Shown: positions 1 through 7,701 of the stretch, in pieces
How the letters are laid out: each line of letters starts with the position of its first letter
Position numbering within the stretch: position 1 is the first letter of the stretch
DNA from: Haloechinothrix sp033042135
GTDB taxonomy: Bacteria > Actinomycetota > Actinomycetes > Mycobacteriales > Pseudonocardiaceae
Assembly (NCBI RefSeq): GCF_033042135.1
Contig: NZ_WBXM01000003.1
Coordinates: forward strand, 248,001-312,000
Length of the DNA: 64,000 nucleotides
Direction: 5' to 3'
Position numbers and translations under genes: made by a program
Notes under the pieces: generated by a model
Databases searched by the model: none
Told to the model about the DNA's origin: nothing
Seen by the model: only the letters and a program-made list of their open reading frames with translations

Positions 1-864
1 GGCCCACGGGCCGAGGTGGCGTTCGCCGAACAGGTGTTCTCCGAGCTCGTGACGCTGGCCACGAGCGGGCAACAGGTCGGGCCGGACGCGGTGCGCCGCA
101 CCGTCGGCATGCTCACCGCGGGCACGGCCGAATCGCCCGCGGACGTGCTGAGCATGAACATCCTGTCCCGCAGGGGCAGGACTATCCGCCCGAAAACCCT
201 CAACCAGAAGACCTACGTGGAGGCGATCGCCGCGCACACCGTGGTGTTCGGCATCGGGCCTGCCGGAACAGGTAAGACCTACCTCGCCATGGCCAAGGCC
301 GTACAGGCGTTGCAGGCCAAGGAGATCAACCGGATCATCCTGACCCGCCCCGCGGTGGAAGCCGGGGAGCGGTTGGGTTACCTGCCGGGGACGCTCTACG
401 AGAAGATCGATCCGTACCTGCGGCCGCTGTACGATGCGCTGCACGACATGGTGGACCCGGAGACGATCCCGGCGTTGATCCAGGCGGGCACTATCGAGAT
501 CGCGCCGCTGGCGTACATGCGGGGGCGGACACTGAACGACGCGTTCATCATCCTCGACGAGGCGCAGAACACCACCCCGGAGCAAATGAAGATGTTCCTC
601 ACCCGGCTGGGATTCAGCTCCAAGATCGTGGTGACCGGCGACATCACCCAGGTGGATCTGCCCGGGGGGCAGCGCAGCGGCCTGCGCGTCGTCCGGGAGA
701 TCCTCCACGACATCGATGACGTCCACTTCTCCTACCTGACCAGTGACGACGTGGTGCGGCACCGGCTGGTCAGCGATATCGTCGACGCCTACGAGAAGTG
801 GCAGGCCTCCGGTGACGGTGGTGCCTCCGGTGCGTCCGGTGCCGCCGCGGGAGGGAACGCATGA
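1..864 (+). CDS. phoH: PhoH-family ATPase (5' end outside window)
   Basis: The frame is open from the first base, so the true start is upstream; the GTG at 16 lies within the family's conserved N-terminal region and is not the likely start. About 287 residues are visible. The Walker A motif GPAGTGKT is encoded at 256-279 and a Walker B-type segment IILDEAQN follows, as in PhoH-like P-loop NTPases. PhoH proteins are linked to RNA and ribosome metabolism, and the gene directly overlaps ybeY (ATGA), the usual actinobacterial pairing. The C-terminal tail is rich in Gly, Ala and Ser. Confidence 0.93.
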   Translation, partial: GPRAEVAFAEQVFSELVTLATSGQQVGPDAVRRTVGMLTAGTAESPADVLSMNILSRRGRTIRPKTLNQKTYVEAIAAHTVVFGIGPAGTGKTYLAMAKAVQALQAKEINRIILTRPAVEAGERLGYLPGTLYEKIDPYLRPLYDALHDMVDPETIPALIQAGTIEIAPLAYMRGRTLNDAFIILDEAQNTTPEQMKMFLTRLGFSSKIVVTGDITQVDLPGGQRSGLRVVREILHDIDDVHFSYLTSDDVVRHRLVSDIVDAYEKWQASGDGGASGASGAAAGGNA

Positions 865-1430
865 GCATCGAGATCGCCAACGAGTCCGGGGTCGCCGTCG
901 ACGAGGGTTCGCTCATCGCCGTCGCCCGGTTCGCGCTGGACAAGATGCAGGTGAGCCCGCTGGCGGAGCTGGCGATCTCGCTGGTCACGCTGCAGACGAT
1001 GGAGGACCTGCACGAGCGGTGGATGGAGCTGCCCGGCCCCACCGACGTCATGGCCTTCCCGATGGACGAGCTGGGCGGCAGGCGGCCCGACGCGCCGGAC
1101 ACGTCTCCCGCGCTGCTCGGCGACATCGTGCTGTGCCCGGCGTTCGCCGGGGACCAGGCGCGCACCGCGGGACACGCGCTCGACGAGGAGCTGCGCCTGC
1201 TGACCGTGCACGGGGTGCTGCACCTGCTCGGTTACGACCACGCCGAACCGGAGGAGGAGCGCGAGATGTTCGGGCTCCAGCGCCGGATCCTGGACGAGTA
1301 CACGGTCGCGGCCCGCGACGCCCAGCGCCGCACCAGGCAACGCAGTGCCGATGACAGGCTGCTTGGCGTCGTCGGCCTCGACGGCCCGGCCACGCCGGGT
1401 GACGGCGCGCGGCGGCAGCGAGGTCGTTGA
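861..1430 (+). CDS. ybeY: Endoribonuclease / rRNA maturation factor YbeY
   Basis: 189-residue protein with the metal-binding signature HGVLHLLGYDH (H-x3-H-x5-H), diagnostic of the YbeY/UPF0054 family, which acts in 16S rRNA 3' maturation and ribosome quality control. The ATG start overlaps the phoH stop by four bases, so translation is probably coupled. The C-terminal 30 or so residues beyond the metal site are basic and Arg-rich, a little longer than the core family. The CNNM/CBS gene follows after six bases. Confidence 0.95.
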   Translation: MSIEIANESGVAVDEGSLIAVARFALDKMQVSPLAELAISLVTLQTMEDLHERWMELPGPTDVMAFPMDELGGRRPDAPDTSPALLGDIVLCPAFAGDQARTAGHALDEELRLLTVHGVLHLLGYDHAEPEEEREMFGLQRRILDEYTVAARDAQRRTRQRSADDRLLGVVGLDGPATPGDGARRQRGR

Positions 1431-1436
1431 CCCGCC

Positions 1437-2789
1437 ATGATCAACTCCGCTGTCCTGGTGACGCTGGCGGTGGTGCTGGTGCTCCTCGGCGGGGTGTTCG
1501 CCGCCGCCGATGCCGCGATCAGCACGGTCTCCCACGCCAGGGTGCGGGATCTCGCCCGCGTCCGGCGCGCAGGGGCGGGCCAGCTCGGGTCGGTGCTCGA
1601 TGAGCGGCGACGCCATATCAACCTGCTGCTCCTGTTACGGCTCGGCTGTGAGGTGACCGCAACGGTGCTGGTCACGGTGGCGGCGCTGCGGGCCATCGAC
1701 ACCGAGTGGCTGGCACTGACCGCGGCGGCGGTGACCATGCTGGTGGTCAGCTACGTCCTGGTGGGGGTGGGACCGCGCACACTTGGCAGGCAACACCCGT
1801 ACGCGGTCGGCCTCGCGCTGGCCGGTCCGGTACGGGTGCTCGGCTGGGTGCTCGGGCCGCTGAGCAGGCTGCTCATCGTGCTGGGTAACGCGATCACCCC
1901 GGGCAAGGGCTTCCGCGAAGGACCATTCACCAGCGAGGTCGAGGTGCGCGAGCTGGTCGACCTCGCCCAGCAACGCGGCATCGTCGGCACCGGTGAGCGC
2001 GAGATGATCCACTCGGTGTTCGACCTCGGCGACACGGTGGCCCGCGAGGTGATGGTGCCGCGTACCGAGATCGTGTGGATCGAGCGCACCCGTCCGGCTG
2101 CCGAAGCGCTTGAGCTGTCGCTGCACACCGGGCACAGCAGGCTTCCCGTGATCGACGGCAGCGTCGACAACATCATCGGTCTGGTGAACATCAAGGAGCT
2201 GGTCAAGGCGGTGATGAACGGTTCGGGGGAGCCGCGACCGGTGGCTTCGCTGATGGTTCCCGCCACGTTCGTGCCGGACTCCAAGCGTCTCGACGATCTG
2301 CTGCGGCAGATGCAGGTCTCCCGCAATCATATGGCGATCGCGGTTGACGAGTACGGCGGGACGGCAGGGTTGGTGACCATCGAGGACATCCTCGAGGAGA
2401 TCGTGGGGGAGATCACCGACGAGTCGGACACCGAGGACCGGCCGCCGGTGGAACACCTCGAGGGCGGTGCCGTGCGGGTGTCGGCCAGGCTCGGGGTGGA
2501 CACCCTCGGCGAGCTGTTCGGCATCGAGCTCACCGAGCACGATGTGGACACCGTGGTGGGGCTGCTGGCGCAGCAGCTCGGGCGCGTCCCGTTGCCGGGA
2601 GCCGAGTGCGAGGTGGCTGGATTGCGCATGCGGGCCGAGGGCGGCAAGGACCGTAGGGGGCGGATGCGGATCGACACCGTCGTCGTGCGCCCGGTGTCGG
2701 GTACGGATGCCGGAGGGGCTGTCGAGTCGCGGCAGCAGTCCCGCGAGGTGCGGGCGGGTAGTGCGGACCGCACCGTGGATCACGCGTGA
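1437..2789 (+). CDS. CNNM/CorC-type membrane protein with CBS pair (hemolysin family)
   Basis: 450-residue protein. The N-terminal part (about residues 1-150) has several hydrophobic segments and fits the DUF21/CNNM transmembrane domain. A cytosolic CBS pair follows, with segments such as REVMVPRTEIVWI and NHMAIAVDEYGGTAGLVT, and then a CorC/HlyC C-terminal domain ending near residue 420. The family is associated with magnesium/cobalt handling; the old name hemolysin has little functional basis. It sits in the conserved ybeY-CNNM-era operon, and the stop slightly overlaps the next open frame. Confidence 0.92.
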   Translation: MINSAVLVTLAVVLVLLGGVFAAADAAISTVSHARVRDLARVRRAGAGQLGSVLDERRRHINLLLLLRLGCEVTATVLVTVAALRAIDTEWLALTAAAVTMLVVSYVLVGVGPRTLGRQHPYAVGLALAGPVRVLGWVLGPLSRLLIVLGNAITPGKGFREGPFTSEVEVRELVDLAQQRGIVGTGEREMIHSVFDLGDTVAREVMVPRTEIVWIERTRPAAEALELSLHTGHSRLPVIDGSVDNIIGLVNIKELVKAVMNGSGEPRPVASLMVPATFVPDSKRLDDLLRQMQVSRNHMAIAVDEYGGTAGLVTIEDILEEIVGEITDESDTEDRPPVEHLEGGAVRVSARLGVDTLGELFGIELTEHDVDTVVGLLAQQLGRVPLPGAECEVAGLRMRAEGGKDRRGRMRIDTVVVRPVSGTDAGGAVESRQQSREVRAGSADRTVDHA

Positions 2790-2866
2790 CCCGCGGGTAC
2801 CGCGCGGGGGTTGCCGTGCCGTGCCATGAGCAGGCCGGTACCCTCGATCTGCCGATGGGAGCGAGA

Positions 2867-3220
2867 ATGATGGCGGACGGAACCGGGAACGATCTCGACG
2901 CGGAAGACGCGAAGTTGATCACGCTGGCGCGTTCGGCACGTGCGCGGGTACAGGCGGTCGAGGGTGCCGCGGTGCGGGACACCGATGGACGTACGTATGC
3001 CGCCGCGACGGTGATGTTGCCGTCGTTTTCCGCCACCGCGGCGCAGGCGGCGGTCGCCGCGGCGGTGTCGAGCGGGGCGGAGGCGCTGGAGGCCGCGGCA
3101 GTGGTCACCGCCGCCGACGGCCTGGCGGAGGCCTCCGTGCAGGTGGTGCGTGACCTGGGTGAGCAAGTACCGATCATGCTCGCCGACCCGGCAGGGGTCG
3201 TGCGCGAGGTCCTGACGTGA
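2867..3220 (+). CDS. Degenerate cytidine-deaminase-like protein
   Basis: About 117 residues, between the CNNM protein and Era, the position of Rv2365c-type genes in mycobacteria. The fold pattern (alternating beta and helix, YAAATVMLPSFSATAAQAAV) resembles cytidine deaminase, but the catalytic Cys/His-Ala-Glu and the PCxxC zinc ligands are absent, so it is probably not a deaminase. The start is chosen at ATG 2867 (or 2870) because GGGAG lies at 2857-2861; the frame is open back to GTG 2786 but that stretch looks non-coding. The stop overlaps the era start. Confidence 0.72.
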   Translation: MMADGTGNDLDAEDAKLITLARSARARVQAVEGAAVRDTDGRTYAAATVMLPSFSATAAQAAVAAAVSSGAEALEAAAVVTAADGLAEASVQVVRDLGEQVPIMLADPAGVVREVLT

Positions 3221-4125
3221 GCGAGGACGCTCCGGAGCACCGTTCGGGATTCGCCTGCTTCGTCGGCAGGCCCAACGCGGGAAAGTCCACGCTGACCAAC
3301 GCGCTGGTCGGCACGAAGATCGCCATCACGTCGAGCAAGCCGCAAACAACCAGGCACGCCATCCGTGGCATCGTGCATCGGGACGACGCACAGCTCGTGC
3401 TGGTGGACACACCCGGCCTGCACCGGCCGCGGACGCTGCTCGGGCAGCGGCTCAACGACGTGGTGCACACCACGTGGGCGGAAGTCGACGTGATCGGGTT
3501 CTGCGTGCCGGTGAACGAGACGATCGGGCCGGGCGACCGGTTCATCGTGAACGAGCTGCGGAACGTGGCCGAGCGCACGCCGGTGATCGGCATCGTCACC
3601 AAGACCGATCTCGCCACGCCCGAGCAGGTGGCCAAGCAGCTGCTGGCACTGGAACAGCTGATGGACTTCGCTGAGCTGGTACCGGTGTCGGCACAGGACG
3701 GTTTCCAGCTGAGCACGTTGAGCGACCTGCTCGTGCAGCGGCTGCCGGAAGGCCCGCAGCTCTACCCGGACGGCGAGCTCACCGAGGAGCCGGAGCAGGC
3801 GCTGGTCGCGGAGCTGATCCGGGAGGCCGCGCTGGAGGGGGTGCGTGACGAGCTGCCGCACTCGATCGCGGTCACCATCGACGAGATGTTGCCGCACGAG
3901 GGCAGGGAGGACCTACTGGACGTGTACGCGGTGGTGCACGTCGAGCGGCAGAGCCAGAAGGCCATCGTCCTTGGCCGGGGTGGTGAGCGGCTCAAGCAGG
4001 TCGGCCAGCAGGCCAGGCGGCACATCGAGGCGCTGCTCGGCAGCAGGATCTATCTCGACCTGCACGTCAAGGTCACCAAGGAATGGCAGCGCGACCCCAA
4101 GCAGCTGCGCAAGCTCGGGTACTGA
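3217..4125 (+). CDS. era: GTPase Era
   Basis: 302 residues. G1 is GRPNAGKST, the G3 motif is DTPG, G4 is TKTD, and a C-terminal KH domain contains the signature around IVLGRGGERLKQVGQQAR. Era binds the 16S rRNA 3' end and checks 30S assembly, which fits its operon with phoH and ybeY. GTG start overlapping the preceding stop (GTGA). Length is normal for the family. Confidence 0.97.
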   Translation: MSEDAPEHRSGFACFVGRPNAGKSTLTNALVGTKIAITSSKPQTTRHAIRGIVHRDDAQLVLVDTPGLHRPRTLLGQRLNDVVHTTWAEVDVIGFCVPVNETIGPGDRFIVNELRNVAERTPVIGIVTKTDLATPEQVAKQLLALEQLMDFAELVPVSAQDGFQLSTLSDLLVQRLPEGPQLYPDGELTEEPEQALVAELIREAALEGVRDELPHSIAVTIDEMLPHEGREDLLDVYAVVHVERQSQKAIVLGRGGERLKQVGQQARRHIEALLGSRIYLDLHVKVTKEWQRDPKQLRKLGY

Positions 4126-4187
4126 CGGCGATCACGCTGCCGACACACGGTCCACCGCCCGCTACCACCCCGTGACATCATCGAAGT

Positions 4188-4970
4188 GTGGCTGGTCTGT
4201 ATCGCGACACCGGTGTGGTGCTGCGCGTGCACAAGCTGGGTGAAGCCGATCGCATCATCACCTTGTTGACACGCAAGCACGGCAAGGTCCGCGCGGTGGC
4301 CAAGGGAGTGCGCCGGACCACGTCACGGTTCGGGGCGCGCCTCGAACCGTTCGGGCACGTCGACGTCCAGCTTTACCCCGGCCGCACCCTCGATGTCATC
4401 ACGCAGGTGCAGACCGTCGACGCGTTCGCCGCGGGCGTGGTCGGCGACTACCGTCGCTATACCGCGGCGAGCGCGATCGCCGAAACCGTCGATCACCTGA
4501 TCGCCGAGGAGGGGGAGCCTGCGCTGCGGCTGTACCTGCTCGTGCTCGGCGCGCTGCGAGCGCTCGCGGGTGGCGAGCGGGACGCTTCGCTGGTGCTGGA
4601 CGCCTTCCTGCTGCGCGCCATGGCCTTCGCGGGTTGGGCGCCCGCGCTGGGCGAGTGCGCGCGCTGCGGCGAGCCGGGGCCGCACCGCGCGTTCAGCGTG
4701 CAGGCGGGGGGAACGGTGTGTGGCCGTTGCCGACCTGCTGGTTCGGTGCACCCGCCCGCGGAGACGCTCGACCTGCTCGGTGCGCTGCTGCACGGGGACT
4801 GGGATCTCGCGGAGGCGTCCAGCCAGGGCGCTCGTCGCGACGCGAACGGCATCGTCGCCGCGCACCTGCAGTGGCACATGGAACGGACACTGCGTTCGCT
4901 ACCGCTGGTCGAGCGGCAGGCGGGAACGGATGGCGGTACGCCTTCCGACGCCGTCACGGCTACGGAGTAG
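4188..4970 (+). CDS. recO: DNA repair protein RecO
   Basis: 260-residue RecO. The N-terminal OB-fold begins LYRDTGVVLRVHKLGEADRI, a near-invariant RecO start, and a CxxC...CxxC zinc motif (CARCG and CGRC) sits near residue 160. RecO loads RecA with RecR in the RecFOR pathway. GTG start at 4188; no clear Shine-Dalgarno sequence precedes it, while a CATCAT hexamer lies six bases upstream, so the message may be leaderless. uppS follows after about 55 bases. Confidence 0.96.
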   Translation: MAGLYRDTGVVLRVHKLGEADRIITLLTRKHGKVRAVAKGVRRTTSRFGARLEPFGHVDVQLYPGRTLDVITQVQTVDAFAAGVVGDYRRYTAASAIAETVDHLIAEEGEPALRLYLLVLGALRALAGGERDASLVLDAFLLRAMAFAGWAPALGECARCGEPGPHRAFSVQAGGTVCGRCRPAGSVHPPAETLDLLGALLHGDWDLAEASSQGARRDANGIVAAHLQWHMERTLRSLPLVERQAGTDGGTPSDAVTATE

Positions 4971-5024
4971 GTTGGGCGCGGACGTGGTACGCGCGACTCG
5001 GATGATGCACCGGAGCGGAGGTTG

Positions 5025-5867
5025 ATGGTGCGGCGTCAGCAGGGGAACCGGCGGTCGGAACCGCGCGCTCCCGATCCTCACCCTTCCGGGCAACGTCCCC
5101 CGGATATCCCAGGTGAGCTGATTCCCCGCCACGTGGCGCTTGTCATGGACGGCAACGGGCGCTGGGCGAACCAGCGTGGCCTGCCGCGTATCGAAGGCCA
5201 CAAGCGCGGCGAGTCGGTGATGATCGATGTCGCCTCCGGCGCGGTGGAGCTGGGGGTGCGCTGGCTGTCGGTGTACGCCTTCTCCACCGAGAACTGGAAA
5301 CGCAGTCCCGATGAGGTGCGCTTTTTGATGGGGTTCAACCGCGACACCATCCGGCGCCAGGTCGACTACCTCAACTCCATCGGGGTGCGGATCCGCTGGG
5401 CGGGCCGCAGCCCCAAGCTGTGGCGCAGCGTGATCAAAGAGCTGCGCGCTGCGGAGGACAAGACTCGCGACAATGAGTTGCTCAACATGACGATGTGTGT
5501 GAACTACGGCGGTAGGGCGGAGATCACCGATGCGGTCAAGCGCATCGCCGCGCAGGCCGCCGACGGCACGCTCGACCCGGCCAAGATCACTGAGCGCACC
5601 ATCGCCAAACACCTGTACCAGCCGGAGATGCCCGACGTCGACCTGTTCCTGCGCCCGTCCGGCGAGCGGCGTACGTCGAACTTCCTGCTGTGGGAGTCGG
5701 CCTATGCCGAGTTCGTGTTCCAGGACACGCTGTTCCCGGATTTCGATCGCACGCACCTCTGGCAGGCCTGCCTCGAGTACGCCAAGCGCGACCGGCGCTT
5801 CGGGGCCGCACGTGACGGCGTCGCACATGACGGCGTCGCACGTGACGGCGTAGAGCGCAGTCAGTAG
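5025..5867 (+). CDS. uppS: Isoprenyl (cis-polyprenyl) diphosphate synthase
   Basis: About 280 residues. The catalytic segment MDGNGRWA and the C-terminal LFLRPSGERRTSNFL motif define the cis-prenyltransferase family that makes the polyprenyl phosphate carrier for cell-wall synthesis; the mycobacterial counterpart is Rv2361c. Start codons TTG 5022, ATG 5025 and GTG 5028 are adjacent; GGAGCGGAGG lies at 5012-5021, so ATG or GTG is favoured. The extreme C-terminus is unusual: three five-residue units (ARDGV, AHDGV, ARDGV) encoded by a 15-nt tandem repeat. Confidence 0.95.
   Translation: MVRRQQGNRRSEPRAPDPHPSGQRPPDIPGELIPRHVALVMDGNGRWANQRGLPRIEGHKRGESVMIDVASGAVELGVRWLSVYAFSTENWKRSPDEVRFLMGFNRDTIRRQVDYLNSIGVRIRWAGRSPKLWRSVIKELRAAEDKTRDNELLNMTMCVNYGGRAEITDAVKRIAAQAADGTLDPAKITERTIAKHLYQPEMPDVDLFLRPSGERRTSNFLLWESAYAEFVFQDTLFPDFDRTHLWQACLEYAKRDRRFGAARDGVAHDGVARDGVERSQ
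5808..5852 (+). repeat. Three 15-nt tandem repeats in the uppS 3' end
   Basis: Units at 5808-5822, 5823-5837 and 5838-5852 of the form GCACRTGACGGCGTM; they differ only at one purine and the last base. They encode the ARDGV-AHDGV-ARDGV tail just before the uppS stop, a sign of slippage expansion beyond the conserved fold. Confidence 0.9.
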
Positions 5868-5900
5868 GGATCCGCCCAGAAGGGAGTCGGGACGAATCAC

Positions 5901-6323
5901 ATGAGTACCGAGGCAGCGGATACCGCGTCGCTGTTGGCGAACGCGCGCGCGGCGCTGGAGCGCTACATGGAGGTGCACGTCGACGACGACGGAGCGCTCA
6001 CCTTCTCGCACGCCGATGTGCCGTGTGCCGTGCAGGCGATCCGGCTCGCCGACGGGCTGACGGTGCTGAGCCTGACCTGCGTCGTCGCATGGGACCTCGC
6101 CGACGATCCCGCGCTGGCCGCCGCGGCGGCCGAGCGGGCTGGCCAGGGGTTGTTCGGCACCCTCGGGGTGGTGCACACCGACAACGGCGTGGATCTCACG
6201 CTGCGTTACGCCTTCCCTGCCGAGGGTATGGATCCGTCCCCGCTGGGTACCTTGCTGATGCTGGTCGTGTCGACGGCCTCGCAGCTACGCAGCGAGTTCC
6301 TCGGCACCCAGGAACAGGAATGA
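5901..6323 (+). CDS. YbjN-like conserved protein (Rv2360c position)
   Basis: 140-residue acidic protein with no signal peptide or membrane segment. Its pattern of an N-terminal helix, a beta-rich middle (DDDGALTFSHADVPCAVQAI, VHTDNGVDLTLRYAFP) and a final helix resembles YbjN/type III chaperone-like folds. The gene sits between uppS and zur, where mycobacteria carry Rv2360c. AGAAGGGAG upstream of ATG 5901 serves as ribosome binding site. Function unknown. Confidence 0.75.
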   Translation: MSTEAADTASLLANARAALERYMEVHVDDDGALTFSHADVPCAVQAIRLADGLTVLSLTCVVAWDLADDPALAAAAAERAGQGLFGTLGVVHTDNGVDLTLRYAFPAEGMDPSPLGTLLMLVVSTASQLRSEFLGTQEQE

Positions 6324-6393
6324 GCAGACGTGCGCGTTCCGGGCGGTGCTTGCCCGCGCCACGGCGGTGACGGCCCTGCCTGCCCGTCGCGGG

Positions 6394-6810
6394 TCAGGCT
6401 GCGCACCCGGAACAGGTGCCCACCAGCTCGATCGTGTGGTTGATATCGGAGAAGCCGTTCTGCGAGGCCACCGAGCTCGCCCAGCGCTCCACGGTGGGGC
6501 CCTCGATCTCCACGGTATACCCGCACTTGCGGCAGACCAGGTGATGGTGGTGGTGGTCCGAGCAGCGACGGTAGATGGCCTCGCCCGAGTCCGTGCGGAG
6601 CACGTCGATGATCCCGGTCTCGGACAACGACTGCAGTGTCCGGTACACGGTGGTCAGCCCGATCTCCTCGCCGCGGTTGCGGAGCTCGTCGTACAGCTCC
6701 TGCGCGGAACGGAAGTCGTCGATCTCGCTGAGGAGCTCGACGACCGCGGCCCGCTGCTTGGTCGACCGACGACCGGGTACCGGGGGCGACTGCTGTACCG
6801 ACTGTGCCAT
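6394..6810 (-). CDS. zur: Fur-family zinc uptake regulator Zur
   Basis: 138 residues. The winged helix (TKQRAAVVELLSEIDDFRSA) is followed by a metal-binding dimerisation domain with a His cluster HHHHHLVCRKCG and a C-terminal CxxC (CSGC). This cysteine pattern and the immediate downstream position from an SmtB-type gene match the mycobacterial smtB-zur (furB) operon. Zur represses zinc import when zinc is plentiful. Only 22 bases separate it from the upstream smtB-like gene on the same strand, so co-transcription is expected. Confidence 0.93.
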   Translation of the reverse strand: MAQSVQQSPPVPGRRSTKQRAAVVELLSEIDDFRSAQELYDELRNRGEEIGLTTVYRTLQSLSETGIIDVLRTDSGEAIYRRCSDHHHHHLVCRKCGYTVEIEGPTVERWASSVASQNGFSDINHTIELVGTCSGCAA

Positions 6811-6832
6811 CGCCGCTGGTCCTCCCTTGTGC

Positions 6833-7324
6833 CTACGTTCGGTTCACGGACCGGCCGTACGTTACGGCGCGGTCCGTGCCGTGCTCGTCATCATGCACAG
6901 TTCCGTGCACCTTGCCCGGCACTGTGCTGTGCGTCTCGGCGTGCTCGTCGACGTGTGGCTCGACGTGCTCGCTGACGTGGGTGATGGCATCCACCACGAT
7001 GTGGGCGAGGTGATCGTCGGCCAGCCGGTAGACGACCTCCCGACCTCGCCGCTCGCCGTACACCACCCGCGCCGACTTGAGCACGCGAAGGTGTTGGCTG
7101 ATCAGCGGTTGGGCCACACCGAGCGCCTCGACGAGCTCGTGCACGCAACGCTCGCCGAACCGCAACTGCATCACGATGGCGATCCGTACCGGTGCCGCCA
7201 GCGCGCGGAGCAGCTCACCCGCCTCCGTCAGGGTACCCATTGGGTGGACCGGCGCTGGAGTCGGCGCGCTCCGGCTGTGGGAGTGTTCGTGCGAACCGTG
7301 TGCGTCGTCGACCATATGCGCCAT
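6833..7324 (-). CDS. ArsR/SmtB-family zinc sensor with His-rich termini
   Basis: 163 residues from ATG 7324 (a TTG at 7354 is in frame but poorly placed). The ArsR winged helix spans LLRALAAPVRIAIVMQLRFG to RRGREVVYRLADDHL. The last helix carries D-x-H-x10-H-x2-E (DDH...THVSE), the alpha-5 zinc site of SmtB/CzrA. Both ends are histidine-rich: HGSHEHSHSR at the N-terminus and roughly every fourth residue of the C-terminal 35, more than in typical SmtB. Likely zinc-released repressor controlling itself and zur. Confidence 0.9.
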   Translation of the reverse strand: MAHMVDDAHGSHEHSHSRSAPTPAPVHPMGTLTEAGELLRALAAPVRIAIVMQLRFGERCVHELVEALGVAQPLISQHLRVLKSARVVYGERRGREVVYRLADDHLAHIVVDAITHVSEHVEPHVDEHAETHSTVPGKVHGTVHDDEHGTDRAVTYGRSVNRT

Positions 7325-7392
7325 CCATTCATGGTAGTACGGGCGTGTCCGCAACCTGCGTATTCAGGGCGGAACCGGGGTATCCCGCATCG

Positions 7393-7521
7393 TTATTCCT
7401 GCGCCAGCTCGTCGGTGGCCACCTGCCCCGCCTCGGTGGTCCGGCGCAGGAAATCGGCGATCACCCGCAGCTCGACGTCACCGTAGCTGGCCAGGATCTC
7501 ATCCAGCGAGGAGTTCGGGGT
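7393..7521 (-). pseudogene. C-terminal remnant of a MarR-like regulator
   Basis: In the 377-base gap between the smtB-like gene and glyS, the minus strand reads SSLDEILASYGDVELRVIAD followed by FLRRTTEAGQVATDELAQE and a TAA at 7393-7395. The pattern LxxYxDxELxVIxDFLRRxxEAG is typical of the last helix of MarR-family regulators. The frame runs on upstream without conserved sequence to a stop near 7650 and contains no plausible start, so it reads as a decayed 3' fragment. Family assignment is by eye only. Confidence 0.45.
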
Positions 7522-7701
7522 CTTGCCGGATGAGTGCCGGCCGTTCCCGTTCCGCCAGGATGCACGCTCGGTAACGCCGGATCCGCCCGTTAGAGTTGTG
7601 ACCGGGAGCGCTAAGCTGGGAGATTCCAGGATCCTGCCTGGCTATGGTCGAACAACCTGGCTCGTGAACGAGACATACACAGAAGTTCGGAGACTCTTCG
7701 A

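Noticed and set aside
7522..7701. T-box or riboswitch upstream of glyS
   Set aside because: No T-box core or specifier hairpin; only a short CAGGATCCTG palindrome at 7627-7636 is seen.
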